The notes under the pieces are model-generated. The model saw only the letters and a list, made by a program, of their open reading frames with translations, was not told where the DNA came from and searched no databases. Source: Desulfarculus baarsii DSM 2075 (lineage in GTDB: Bacteria; Desulfobacterota; Desulfarculia; Desulfarculales; Desulfarculaceae). Taken from it: a stretch of DNA of 64,000 bases. Both the position numbers and the translations under genes were made by a program. Positions within the stretch are counted from its first letter, which is position 1; every line of letters starts with the position of its first letter. The stretch spans positions 2,755,501-2,819,500 of the forward strand of contig NC_014365.1 of assembly GCF_000143965.1 (NCBI RefSeq), read 5' to 3'. Shown here in pieces: positions 1-7,838 of the stretch.

Positions 1-113
1 CGCGGCTGTTGGCCCGGCGCGCCGACGCGGCCGGCGACGATCTGTTCTTTGACGTGCTCGACGCCGACGGCCAGACGATCATCCGCGACGGCCACGCTCG
101 CCTGCGGCCCTGA
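1..113 (+). CDS. C-terminal end of an unidentified protein (5' truncated by window)
   Basis: The third frame is open from the left edge to a TGA at 111-113 and gives about 36 residues rich in Arg, Asp and Ala, ending in HARLRP. The codon use matches the GC-rich neighbours, so this is probably the real end of a gene. There is too little sequence to assign a family. The following 60 bases turn markedly AT-rich, as expected for an intergenic region. Confidence 0.45.
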   Translation, partial: RLLARRADAAGDDLFFDVLDADGQTIIRDGHARLRP

Positions 114-173
114 CGCCGTTTTCCGCGTGGCCGCCGACACGCAATCTTCATCGTCTAGGTTCGTCTTTTCGGC

Positions 174-204
174 TTGACTTTGACAAAATTCGCCACCCTA
201 TAAT
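174..204 (+). promoter_or_regulatory. Candidate sigma-70-like promoter for RiPP locus 1
   Basis: A perfect TATAAT lies at 199-204. A TTGACT at 174-179 gives a 19-base spacer. An overlapping TTGACA at 180-185 would give only 13 bases, which is too short. The site lies in an AT-rich island about 180 bases upstream of the precursor gene. Only the motif supports it. Confidence 0.4.
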
Positions 205-352
205 TGATGGTATCCAAGGCCCGTTCCGCGCGCAAAATGCACCAACCAGCTAATCAGTTGCGCTGCTTTATTTCGCATTAATTTAGTGTTGCTAACAGGC
301 GCAATATCCTGGCCGCTAACGATAAACGCCAATGCCATGAACGCGGCCTGGC

Positions 353-371
353 TATGATAACCAATATCATA
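353..371 (+). promoter_or_regulatory. Inverted repeat just upstream of the precursor ribosome binding site
   Basis: TATGATA at 353-359 and TATCATA at 365-371 form a perfect 7-base inverted repeat with a 5-base spacer. It ends two bases before the AAGGAG Shine-Dalgarno of the precursor gene. It could be a repressor operator or a weak RNA hairpin affecting translation; the sequence does not distinguish the two. Confidence 0.35.
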
Positions 372-385
372 ACAAGGAGAGTCCA

Positions 386-721
386 ATGAGCATTAGCGAA
401 GTCAAACGCCTCGAGGCCGACGCCAAGGCCAAGCAGCAGGTCCGCGACAAGCTCAAGGCCGCCGGGCCCGATCCGGCCAAGCTGGCCGCCATCGCCGCCG
501 AGATGGGCTACAGTCTCAGCGCCGACGACATCAAGGCCTATATGGAAGACAAGAAAAAGGCCATGAGCGAGGAAGAGTTGGACCAGGTGGCCGGCGGCGG
601 CAGCACCAACACCCAGACTCAGGTCGAACAAACCGCCGTGCAGACGACCACTTGCACCACCACCACCGAGACCGCCACCGAGACCGACGTCACGGCGGTT
701 GGCCCCGTGGTGCTCACCTAA
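386..721 (+). CDS. Nif11-type RiPP precursor peptide with Thr-rich core
   Basis: This 111-residue peptide is the likely substrate of the rSAM enzymes and the C39 exporter nearby. Residues 1-69 form a charged, Ala/Lys/Glu-rich helical leader of the Nif11 type (AAEMGYSLSADDIKAYM at 37-53), ending in the typical EEELDQVAGGG region with Gly70-72 as the double-glycine cleavage zone. The predicted core (73-111) has 16 Thr among 39 residues, often at alternate positions, a single Cys90 and a hydrophobic end (AVGPVVLT). The start is supported by AAGGAG with good spacing. A GC-rich hairpin separates it from the first rSAM gene. Nif11 leaders are established RiPP leaders; that this core is the mature peptide is inference from the cluster. 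Confidence 0.88.
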   Translation: MSISEVKRLEADAKAKQQVRDKLKAAGPDPAKLAAIAAEMGYSLSADDIKAYMEDKKKAMSEEELDQVAGGGSTNTQTQVEQTAVQTTTCTTTTETATETDVTAVGPVVLT

Positions 722-750
722 ACGCAGCGCGTTTCGCCAGTGGCGACATA

Positions 751-797
751 CGACGCCGCCGGGCCGGCCCGCGTTGGCGGGCCCCTCGGCGGCGTCG
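751..797 (+). terminator. Strong GC hairpin between precursor and enzyme genes (attenuator-like)
   Basis: CGACGCCGCCG at 751-761 pairs perfectly with CGGCGGCGTCG at 787-797, and a nested 7-bp stem with a GTTG loop sits inside (766-783). No T-run follows, so it is not a classical intrinsic terminator. Such a structure could stabilise the upstream precursor mRNA or partly stop transcription, so that peptide is made in excess of enzymes. Confidence 0.5.
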
Positions 798-857
798 CCT
801 TGGTTCGCGCCGCGCGCGCCCAATCAATCCCCCAACGCGGTGAGCAAAGGAGCAGCC

Positions 858-2357
858 ATGGCCCAAGCGCTGGCCCGGCCCGCTGACGACCCGGCCCAGG
901 ACGAGCCGTTCGCCTTTCACGAGCAGTTCGTGCGGGCGCGCGACGCCACGCAAAAAAAGGCCATCGCCGGCGTCAAGCGCCTGCTCGAGTGGATCATGGC
1001 CGACCAGGATTTCCGCTTGGCCCTCCGCCAAGACCCGAGCCAGGCCGCCGCTTTGGCCGCCCAGCGGGGCGTGCCCATCGACCCGCGCATCGTCGAGCCC
1101 ATCTGGCGCGATGGTTTCAAGACCATCTGCCCCACGGTCGATTACGAAAAGTGGCCCCATGTGCGGTTGTGGAACGAATGGATCCGCGACATCCTGCGCT
1201 ACCGCGACATGCTCTGCCTGGCCGCCGACCCGGGTGAGCGCCAGCCGCGTTTCGCCCAGTGGCGCCAGCGGCGCATCGAGGCCAACAATTTCTTTTTGGG
1301 CCAGCGCAACAAGGCCATTGTCTATCCGGTTTTCTCCTACGAACTCAGCAAGGGATGCTCGGTGGGTTGCTGGTTCTGCGCCTTCAGCGCCGCGCGCCTT
1401 TCCGGCGTCTGCCGTCACGACGCGGAAAACGCTCGACTCTGGCGGCAAATCCTGGAGGTCGGCCTGGACATCTTCGGCCCCGGCGCGGCCCAGAGCGGCT
1501 TTTGCTATTGGGCCACCGAGCCCTCCGACAACCCGGATTATTTGGATTTTCTTGCCGATTTTCGCGCGGTCAACGGCGTGATCTGCCAGACCACCACCGC
1601 CGCCGCCACCCGCGACATCGCCTGGACCCGCCGTTTGCTGGCCATGTACGAAGACGAGCCGCGCTCGGTCAAACCGCGTTTTTCGGTGCTGTCACTGGGC
1701 ATGTTGCGCCGAATTCACCAAGAGTTTTCGGCCGAGGAGTTGCTGCGCGTGGAGTGCATACCGCAAAACGCCGAATCGTTTTTGTGCAAGGCGCGCAGCG
1801 GCCGGGCCGGCGAGGGCGACCAGGGGCGCTGGCGCGAGGAATGGCGCGGCCGGGCGGCCGAATCGGGCGGCCAGCCGCCGGCCGACGAGGCCGAGTTGGA
1901 GGGCTACGCCGGCACCACGGCCTGCGTGGCGGGCTATCTGGTCAACATGGTCGAGCGCAGCGTGCGCCTGATCAGCCCTTGCGAGGCCTCGGCCCAATGG
2001 CCCCTGGGCTACAAAGTCCACGCCACGGGCTCGTTCGCCAGCGCCGCCGGCTACCGCGATTTCATCCGGCGCACCATCGACGAACACATGCCCGAGAGCC
2101 TGCCCACCGATGCGCCCGTGGGCTTGGCCCGTGGCCTGAAAATCAGCGAGGACGAGGACTCGCTGGCCATCGCCTCGCGCGCCAAGGTGTTGCGCGTGCG
2201 GCCCAGGCAGCACATCTACGCCCAGGTGGCGCGGCTGCTGCAAGACGGCCAACAACGGCCCGAGGCGATCATGGCCGAACTAATGGACCAGGGCCAGTCG
2301 CCTTTCGACGTCACCGGCGCGCTGGATTATTTTTTTAAAATGGGCCTGTTGGAGTGA
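858..2357 (+). CDS. Radical SAM peptide epimerase, PoyD-like (copy 1)
   Basis: This 499-aa protein belongs by motif to the RiPP-maturation amino-acid epimerase family typified by PoyD, which converts L- to D-residues using a [4Fe-4S] cluster and S-adenosylmethionine. The cluster motif is CSVGCWFC at Cys167/171/174, inside the characteristic ELSKGCSxGCWFC context. Further family blocks shared with the second copy are FCYWATEPSDNPDY, TTTAAATRDI, RFSVLSL, TTACVAG and SPCEAS..WPLGY. The last two contain Cys residues that could be the thiyl H-atom donor. The N-terminal 100 residues hold a helical segment (VKRLLEWIMADQDF) recalling Nif11-type leaders. The ATG at 858 has AAGGAG five bases upstream. 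It is the first enzyme gene after the precursor. Confidence 0.82.
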   Translation: MAQALARPADDPAQDEPFAFHEQFVRARDATQKKAIAGVKRLLEWIMADQDFRLALRQDPSQAAALAAQRGVPIDPRIVEPIWRDGFKTICPTVDYEKWPHVRLWNEWIRDILRYRDMLCLAADPGERQPRFAQWRQRRIEANNFFLGQRNKAIVYPVFSYELSKGCSVGCWFCAFSAARLSGVCRHDAENARLWRQILEVGLDIFGPGAAQSGFCYWATEPSDNPDYLDFLADFRAVNGVICQTTTAAATRDIAWTRRLLAMYEDEPRSVKPRFSVLSLGMLRRIHQEFSAEELLRVECIPQNAESFLCKARSGRAGEGDQGRWREEWRGRAAESGGQPPADEAELEGYAGTTACVAGYLVNMVERSVRLISPCEASAQWPLGYKVHATGSFASAAGYRDFIRRTIDEHMPESLPTDAPVGLARGLKISEDEDSLAIASRAKVLRVRPRQHIYAQVARLLQDGQQRPEAIMAELMDQGQSPFDVTGALDYFFKMGLLE

Positions 2358-2400
2358 ACCCTGGCCGGCGACGCCAGGGGCTGATAGCGGAGTGTGCGCC

Positions 2401-4401
2401 ATGCTCGATTGTTGCCTCGTCAACATGCCCTACACCGACCTCAAGCGGCCCTCCCTGGGCCTGGGCCTTTTGCAGGGCGTCCTGAAACGCGAGGGCTTTT
2501 CCGTCAAAAGCGTCTACGCCAATTTGTTGCAGACCGAAAAAACCGGGCCGTGGTTCTATTCGCTGGTGACCCAGGCGGCGGCCCGCACCATGATCGGCGA
2601 CTGGAGCTTCGCCAGGGCGGCCTTTCCCGACCACGTCATCGACGACGAGGCCTACCTGGATTACTTCTGCCGCACGCTGAGCGCCTACAGCCTGCACGAC
2701 GTCGACGGCGGACGCATTCGCCAGGGCGTATATTGGATGCGCCAGCAGGCCGAGGAGTTCCTCGACGAATTGACGGGCCAAATTTTGGCGCTGAAGCCAA
2801 GGGTGGTCGGTTGCACCTCCACCTTCATGCAGCACGTGGCCTCGCTGGCCTTGCTGCGCAGGCTGCGCCAGGAAGCGCCCTACGAATTGGTGACGATGAT
2901 CGGCGGGGCCAACTGCGAGGCCGAGATGGGCCTGGCCACCCATCGCCATTTTCCCTGGATCGACTATGTCGTCTCGGGCGAGGCCGACGACATCATCGCG
3001 CCGTTGGTGCGCCTGGCCCTGACCAAGGGCCGCCAGGCCACGGCGGCCGATCTGCCCCTCGGCGCCTTCGGCCCGATCCACCGCCGCGAGGGCTACCCCG
3101 TCACCGCCGACGGCCGCGCGCCACGGGCCACGGCCAGCGGCTTCGAAAACTGGGTAGTGCCCGAGTTCGACGACTATTTCCAGACCCTAGACCAGTGCCC
3201 GGACCTGAAGGCCTCGATCAGCCCGGCCCTGCCCTACGAAACTTCGCGAGGCTGCTGGTGGGGCGAAAAGCCGGGTTGCCGCTTTTGCGGCCTGTGCGGC
3301 CAGGGCAAGGAGTTCCGCGCCAAGCCGGTGGAGCGCTCGCTGGAGGTGCTGCGCCGCATCGTCGAGCGCTATGGCCTGAAAAAAATCGGCGCGGCCGACA
3401 ACATCATGGACATGCGCTTTTTCAAGACGTTTTTGCCCAAGCTGGCCGAGGCGCCCTGGGCCGATGGCCTGCGCATCTTCTACGAGACGCGCTCATTGTT
3501 GGGGCCAGAGCAGATCGCCGCCCTGCGCCGCGCCGGGGTTCACCACATCCAGGCCGGGGTCGAGAGCCTGCACAGCCAGTGCCTGCGCCTGATGAACAAG
3601 GGCTGCGAGGCCTGGCAAAACATCCAGTTGCTCAAGTGGTGCCTGCAAGAGGGCGTTTACGTGGTCTGGCATATCCTCTACGACCTGCCCGGCGAACGCG
3701 ACCAATGGTACGAGGAGATGGCCGCCGACATGGCGTTGTTGCACCACCTGCCGCCGCCGGTGCTGTTTACGATGATCAAGTTCGACCGCTTCAGCCACTA
3801 CCGCGAAAACCCCGAGCTTTATGGCCTGGACCTGGAGCCGCTGGCCGACTACGCCTTCGTCTACCCCCTCGGCCCGGAGGCCATCCACGACCTGGCCCAC
3901 GATTTCGATGACAAACAACGGGCCGCCTTCCGGCTAAACCCCATGGCCCCGCTGATCGTCGGCCGCGGCTTCGACCTGGCCCGCCAGGCCTACAAAAGCT
4001 GGCGCGCCGAGTGGCTGGGCGAGCCCAGGCCCAGGCTGATCATGCGGGAGTCGCCCCAGGGTTTGGTCATCGAGGACACCAGGGCCATAGCCACCGCGCC
4101 ACGGCATCCGCTGACCGGCCTGGAGCGCCAAATTTACCTGGACTGCCGCACGGCCAAGCGCCGCGACCGCCTGAGCGCCGAAATGACCGCCCAGGGTCAC
4201 GACCCGGCGGCGGTGGAGGCGGCCGTGGCCCGGTTGCTGGCCGACAAGCTGAGCCTGGCCATCGACAGCCGGCTGCTTTCGCTGGCCATCGAGGAGCCCA
4301 AGCAACCATACCCCCTGCTGGCCGATTTCCCCTTGGGCGGCTTTTCGGCCAACGCCTTCTGGCAGGCGCGCAAGACCCGGCTGGCCGCGGGGGGCCACTG
4401 A
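2401..4401 (+). CDS. B12-binding-type radical SAM RiPP maturase (module 1, enzyme B1)
   Basis: This 666-aa protein matches the 'RiPP maturation radical SAM protein 1' family: an N-terminal cobalamin-binding-like domain (VVGCTSTFMQHVASLALLRR, GGANCEAEMGLATH, VSGEADD) followed by a radical SAM domain whose motif is SRGCWWGEKPGCRFCG. The ligands would be Cys285, Cys293 and Cys296, a Cx7Cx2C spacing rather than the classical Cx3Cx2C. No DxHxxG cobalamin motif is evident, so any B12 would bind base-off without a His ligand. Family reactions are poorly known; C-methylation is the usual guess for B12-rSAM enzymes. The C-terminal 150 residues form an extra alpha-helical region. ATG 2401 is preferred over an in-frame GTG at 2392 because GGAG lies nine bases before it. 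Confidence 0.85.
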   Translation: MLDCCLVNMPYTDLKRPSLGLGLLQGVLKREGFSVKSVYANLLQTEKTGPWFYSLVTQAAARTMIGDWSFARAAFPDHVIDDEAYLDYFCRTLSAYSLHDVDGGRIRQGVYWMRQQAEEFLDELTGQILALKPRVVGCTSTFMQHVASLALLRRLRQEAPYELVTMIGGANCEAEMGLATHRHFPWIDYVVSGEADDIIAPLVRLALTKGRQATAADLPLGAFGPIHRREGYPVTADGRAPRATASGFENWVVPEFDDYFQTLDQCPDLKASISPALPYETSRGCWWGEKPGCRFCGLCGQGKEFRAKPVERSLEVLRRIVERYGLKKIGAADNIMDMRFFKTFLPKLAEAPWADGLRIFYETRSLLGPEQIAALRRAGVHHIQAGVESLHSQCLRLMNKGCEAWQNIQLLKWCLQEGVYVVWHILYDLPGERDQWYEEMAADMALLHHLPPPVLFTMIKFDRFSHYRENPELYGLDLEPLADYAFVYPLGPEAIHDLAHDFDDKQRAAFRLNPMAPLIVGRGFDLARQAYKSWRAEWLGEPRPRLIMRESPQGLVIEDTRAIATAPRHPLTGLERQIYLDCRTAKRRDRLSAEMTAQGHDPAAVEAAVARLLADKLSLAIDSRLLSLAIEEPKQPYPLLADFPLGGFSANAFWQARKTRLAAGGH

Positions 4402-6389
4402 TGGAAAGGCGCGGCGGCCTGGATTTCTGCCTGGTCAACATGCCCTTTTGCCGGCCCACCGGGCCGACGCTGGCGCCGGGGCTGTTGCAGGCCATTGTGC
4501 GGCGTGACGGCCTTTCGTGCCGGGTGATCTACGCCAATGTGGATTTCTTTCGGCTGGTGACCTACAGCGAGGACGTCTGGGTCAACAGTTGCTCGCGCGA
4601 GCAGGCCCTGCCCGACTGGGTCTTCGCCGGGGCGGCCTTTCCCGACCACGCCCCCGACCACGACGAGTATCTGGAGCAGGTGCGCCAGCGCAACGCCATC
4701 TACATGCGCATGAGCCTGGCCAGGTTCCGCGAAAAGGCCTGGTCGTTGCGCCGCCGGGCCGAGGAGTTTGTCGAATATACAGCCCGACGCGTGGTGGCCA
4801 CGAACCCGCGCGTGGTGGGTTGCTCGTCCACCTTCACCCAGCACGTGGCCTCGCTGGCCCTGTTGCGGCGCATCCGCGAGCTGGCCCCGGCCGTGGTCAC
4901 CGTCATCGGCGGGGCCAACTGCGAGGCGGCCATGGGCCTGGCCACTCACCGCTGCTTCCCGTGGGTGGACTATGTCGTCTCGGGCGAGGCCGACGAACTG
5001 ATCAGCGACCTTGTCCGCGGCATGGTGGCCCACGGCCGCGACCTGCCGCCCCAAGAGCAACCCGAGGGCGTCTTGACGCCGGGCCACCGCCTGTCGGGCT
5101 ATCCGCCCCTGGAAGACGGTGGGCCCAGGGCCATGACCGCCGACCTGGGCGCGCTGCCCGTGCCCGATTTCGCCGATTATTTCAGCGAGCTAAAGCGCGT
5201 GCCGGCCCTGGAGGCCGCCTTGAGCCCGGGCCTTTTGGTCGAAAGCTCGCGGGGCTGCTGGTGGGGCCAGTGCCGCTTCTGCTCGCTGGATGGCCGCAAG
5301 TGCGGCTTTCGCAGCAAGCCGCCGCGCAAGCTGCTCGACGAACTGGACAGCCTGCACCAAACCTACGGCGTCGATCGCTTCCTGTTCACCGACAGCCTCA
5401 TGGACCGCCGCTACTTCACCGAGTTCCTGCCCGAGTTGGCTCGGCGGCCCAAGCCCTACCGCCTGTTCATCGAGATCAAGTCCAACCTGACCCGGCCCGA
5501 GTTGGCGGCCCTGGCCAAGGCCGGCTTCACCTATTTGCAGCCGGGCATCGAGAGCTTTCACACCGAGCACCTCAAGCTGATGAACAAAGGCGTCAAGGCC
5601 TGGCAAAACGTGCACGTGGTCAAGCAGTGCCGTCAATTGGGCATCTGCTGCGTCTACAACTTGCTCTACGACCTGCCCGGCGAACAGGACCAGTGGCTGG
5701 AGGAGATGGCCCGCCTGGCCCCGCTTTTGGCCCATCTGCGGCCGCCGGGCACGGTCTGCCGCATCCGGCTGGACCGCCTGAGTTATTACGTCACCAACGC
5801 CGCCGAAGTGGGCCTGCAAATCATCCCGCCGCGCATCGTCGAGGCCATCTTCCCGGTGGGTGAGGCCGACCTGGCCGACCTGGTCTATTCGTTCACGGAC
5901 AAAGACCGCGAGACCATCGACGCCAGCCCGTTCTTGGCCGGCATTTTCCAGCGCCAGGCGGCCATCGAGCTGATGCGCCAGGTGGCCCTGTGGCGGCGGG
6001 CCTATTTTTCGGCCAAAAACCCGGCCATGCTGTCCATGCGGCCCGATGGCGATGGCCTTTTGCTGCACGACTCCCGGCCCATGGCCCAACTCGCCGCCCG
6101 GCGCATCAACGGCCCGGAAATGGCCCTGCTGCTGGCCTGCAACGACGCGCCTCGCCAGGAGCGCCTGCGCCAGGAGATGCTGGGGGCCGGCATGGCCGCC
6201 GACCGCTGGGGCCAGGCGCTGGAGGCGCTGTTGGATTGGGGCCTGGTGGCGGCGCTGGACGGCCGGCTGGTGGGCCTGGTCCTGGAAGAGCCGGCGCCGC
6301 CCGAGGCCCCGTGGGAGGAGTTCGGCGGCGGCAGCCTGGACATGGACCTGCTGGCGCGCCTGACCAAGCCCCAGTTGGAGTCGGCCTGA
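4401..6389 (+). CDS. B12-binding-type radical SAM RiPP maturase (module 1, enzyme B2)
   Basis: This 662-aa paralogue has the same architecture: a cobalamin-binding-like domain (VVGCSSTFTQHVASLALL, GGANCEAAMG, VSGEADE), then the radical SAM domain. The Cys motif is SRGCWWGQCRFC with Cys286, Cys291 and Cys294, a compact Cx4Cx2C that lacks the insertion present in the preceding enzyme. The ATG overlaps the previous TGA (ATGA), so translation is coupled. It probably acts on the same precursor, perhaps at different residues. The exact reaction cannot be read from sequence. Confidence 0.84.
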   Translation: MERRGGLDFCLVNMPFCRPTGPTLAPGLLQAIVRRDGLSCRVIYANVDFFRLVTYSEDVWVNSCSREQALPDWVFAGAAFPDHAPDHDEYLEQVRQRNAIYMRMSLARFREKAWSLRRRAEEFVEYTARRVVATNPRVVGCSSTFTQHVASLALLRRIRELAPAVVTVIGGANCEAAMGLATHRCFPWVDYVVSGEADELISDLVRGMVAHGRDLPPQEQPEGVLTPGHRLSGYPPLEDGGPRAMTADLGALPVPDFADYFSELKRVPALEAALSPGLLVESSRGCWWGQCRFCSLDGRKCGFRSKPPRKLLDELDSLHQTYGVDRFLFTDSLMDRRYFTEFLPELARRPKPYRLFIEIKSNLTRPELAALAKAGFTYLQPGIESFHTEHLKLMNKGVKAWQNVHVVKQCRQLGICCVYNLLYDLPGEQDQWLEEMARLAPLLAHLRPPGTVCRIRLDRLSYYVTNAAEVGLQIIPPRIVEAIFPVGEADLADLVYSFTDKDRETIDASPFLAGIFQRQAAIELMRQVALWRRAYFSAKNPAMLSMRPDGDGLLLHDSRPMAQLAARRINGPEMALLLACNDAPRQERLRQEMLGAGMAADRWGQALEALLDWGLVAALDGRLVGLVLEEPAPPEAPWEEFGGGSLDMDLLARLTKPQLESA

Positions 6390-7837
6390 TGACGCTGGCG
6401 GCGCTCATGGCCCCGCCCCCCGAAACGGCGGCGGAAGACCTTTTCGCCTGGGCCGACGCCGGCCAGCGCGAGCTGATCGCCCAGATCAAGCGCCTGGTGG
6501 AACTGCTGGCCGCCGACCCCGGCCTGGCCCCGGCCCTGGGCCAGACGCCCGGTCAGGGCCGGCGGGCCTTGGCCGGGCGCGGCCTGGAATTGGACGCGGC
6601 CCAACTGAGCCCGCTGTGGCGCGACGGCTTCAACCCTTGGCCCAAGGCCCACACGCCGCTTCTGGCGCTGTGGGACCGCTGGCTGCGCTCTCACGCCGCC
6701 CACCGCGCCCGGCTGCGGGCCATCGCTGGCCTGCCGCCGGCCCTGGCCGCCTGGCGCGACCGGCAGATGGCCCGTTGCGCGCTGGAGCTTGGCCCTTTCG
6801 CGAACCGGCTCGACTATCCCGTCTTGGCCTTTGAACTGAGCAAGGGCTGCTCGATTGGCTGCTGGTTCTGCGCCTTGGAGGCGCCTCGGCTCTCGGCGGT
6901 CTTTCGCCGCGACGACCGGGGGGCCAAATTGTGGCGCGAAACGTTGGCGGCCTGCGCCGAGGTTCTGGGGCCGGCGGCCTTGGCCAACGCGCCCTGCTAT
7001 TGGGCCAGCGAGCCGGCCGACAACCCTGATTACCCGGACCTGCTGGCCGATCTGGCCGCGTTGGCCGGCCGACCGGGGCCCACCACCACCGCCGCCGCCA
7101 CCGGCGACATCGGCTGGACCAGGGCGCTGTTGGCCATTTATGACGGCCGGCCGGGCCTGCGCTTTTCGGTGCTGAGCCTGGAGATGCTGGCGGCCATCCA
7201 CGCCGCTTTTTCGCCGCTGGAGCTGCTGTTGGTCGACTGCCTGGCGCAAAACGAGGCCTCGGCCATCCCCAAAAGCCGCTCGGGCCGGGCCAGGCGGGGC
7301 GGCCGTTGGCTGGCCGCGCGTCAAGCGGCCGAGGCCCGCCTGGCCGGCCGAGCCACCGACCCCCGACGCGAAACCACCGCCTGCCTGGCCGGCTTCAAGC
7401 TAAACATGGCCGAGCAAACCATCGAGTTGCTCAGCCCCTGCGCCGCCTCCGACCGCTGGCCCAGGGGCTATCGCCTCCACGCCGAGGGCTCGTTCGCCAC
7501 GGCCGAGGACGTGGGCCGCTTTATCAAACAAACCGCCGAACGCCTGACGCCCCAGAGCCCGCCGCCCGGCCGCGCCATCGGCCTAGGCCACGGCGTGGTT
7601 TTGCGCCATAACGCCCACGCCCTGGAATTCACCAGCGCAGCGGCCAAAATGCGCCTGCCGGCCGAGCCGGCCCTGGCCCGGGTCGCCGGCCTGGCCGCCC
7701 AGGGCAAATGGGACGCCGCCGCGCTGCTGGACCAGGCCGCCGCCGCCGGCGTGGGGCCGCTGGAGGCCATGGCCGCGCTGGAGGCGCTTTTCGCGCGAGG
7801 GCTGCTGGACGACGACCCCCCAGCCGGAGAACGCTAG
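6389..7837 (+). CDS. Radical SAM peptide epimerase, PoyD-like (copy 2)
   Basis: This 482-aa second member of the PoyD-like epimerase family has cluster ligands Cys154/158/161 in ELSKGCSIGCWFC. It shares PCYWASEPADNPDY, TTTAAATGDI, RFSVLSL, TTACLAG and SPCAAS..WPRGY..HAEGSFA with copy 1. The SGRA motif region is kept, but the Cys of copy 1 (FLCKARSGR) is replaced here (AIPKSRSGR), so that Cys is not essential to the family. The start codon overlaps the upstream stop (TGATG). Two epimerases in one locus suggest division of labour over positions of the long Thr-rich core, or duplication with later divergence. Confidence 0.81.
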   Translation: MTLAALMAPPPETAAEDLFAWADAGQRELIAQIKRLVELLAADPGLAPALGQTPGQGRRALAGRGLELDAAQLSPLWRDGFNPWPKAHTPLLALWDRWLRSHAAHRARLRAIAGLPPALAAWRDRQMARCALELGPFANRLDYPVLAFELSKGCSIGCWFCALEAPRLSAVFRRDDRGAKLWRETLAACAEVLGPAALANAPCYWASEPADNPDYPDLLADLAALAGRPGPTTTAAATGDIGWTRALLAIYDGRPGLRFSVLSLEMLAAIHAAFSPLELLLVDCLAQNEASAIPKSRSGRARRGGRWLAARQAAEARLAGRATDPRRETTACLAGFKLNMAEQTIELLSPCAASDRWPRGYRLHAEGSFATAEDVGRFIKQTAERLTPQSPPPGRAIGLGHGVVLRHNAHALEFTSAAAKMRLPAEPALARVAGLAAQGKWDAAALLDQAAAAGVGPLEAMAALEALFARGLLDDDPPAGER

Positions 7838-7838
7838 C

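Noticed and set aside
180..204. Promoter using TTGACA at 180-185 with TATAAT at 199-204
   Set aside because: The spacer is only 13 bases; the TTGACT at 174-179 with 19 bases is more plausible.
699..857. Longer N-terminus for the first epimerase
   Set aside because: The extra 53 residues cross the GC hairpin and are Pro/Arg-rich; the ATG at 858 has a strong AAGGAG.
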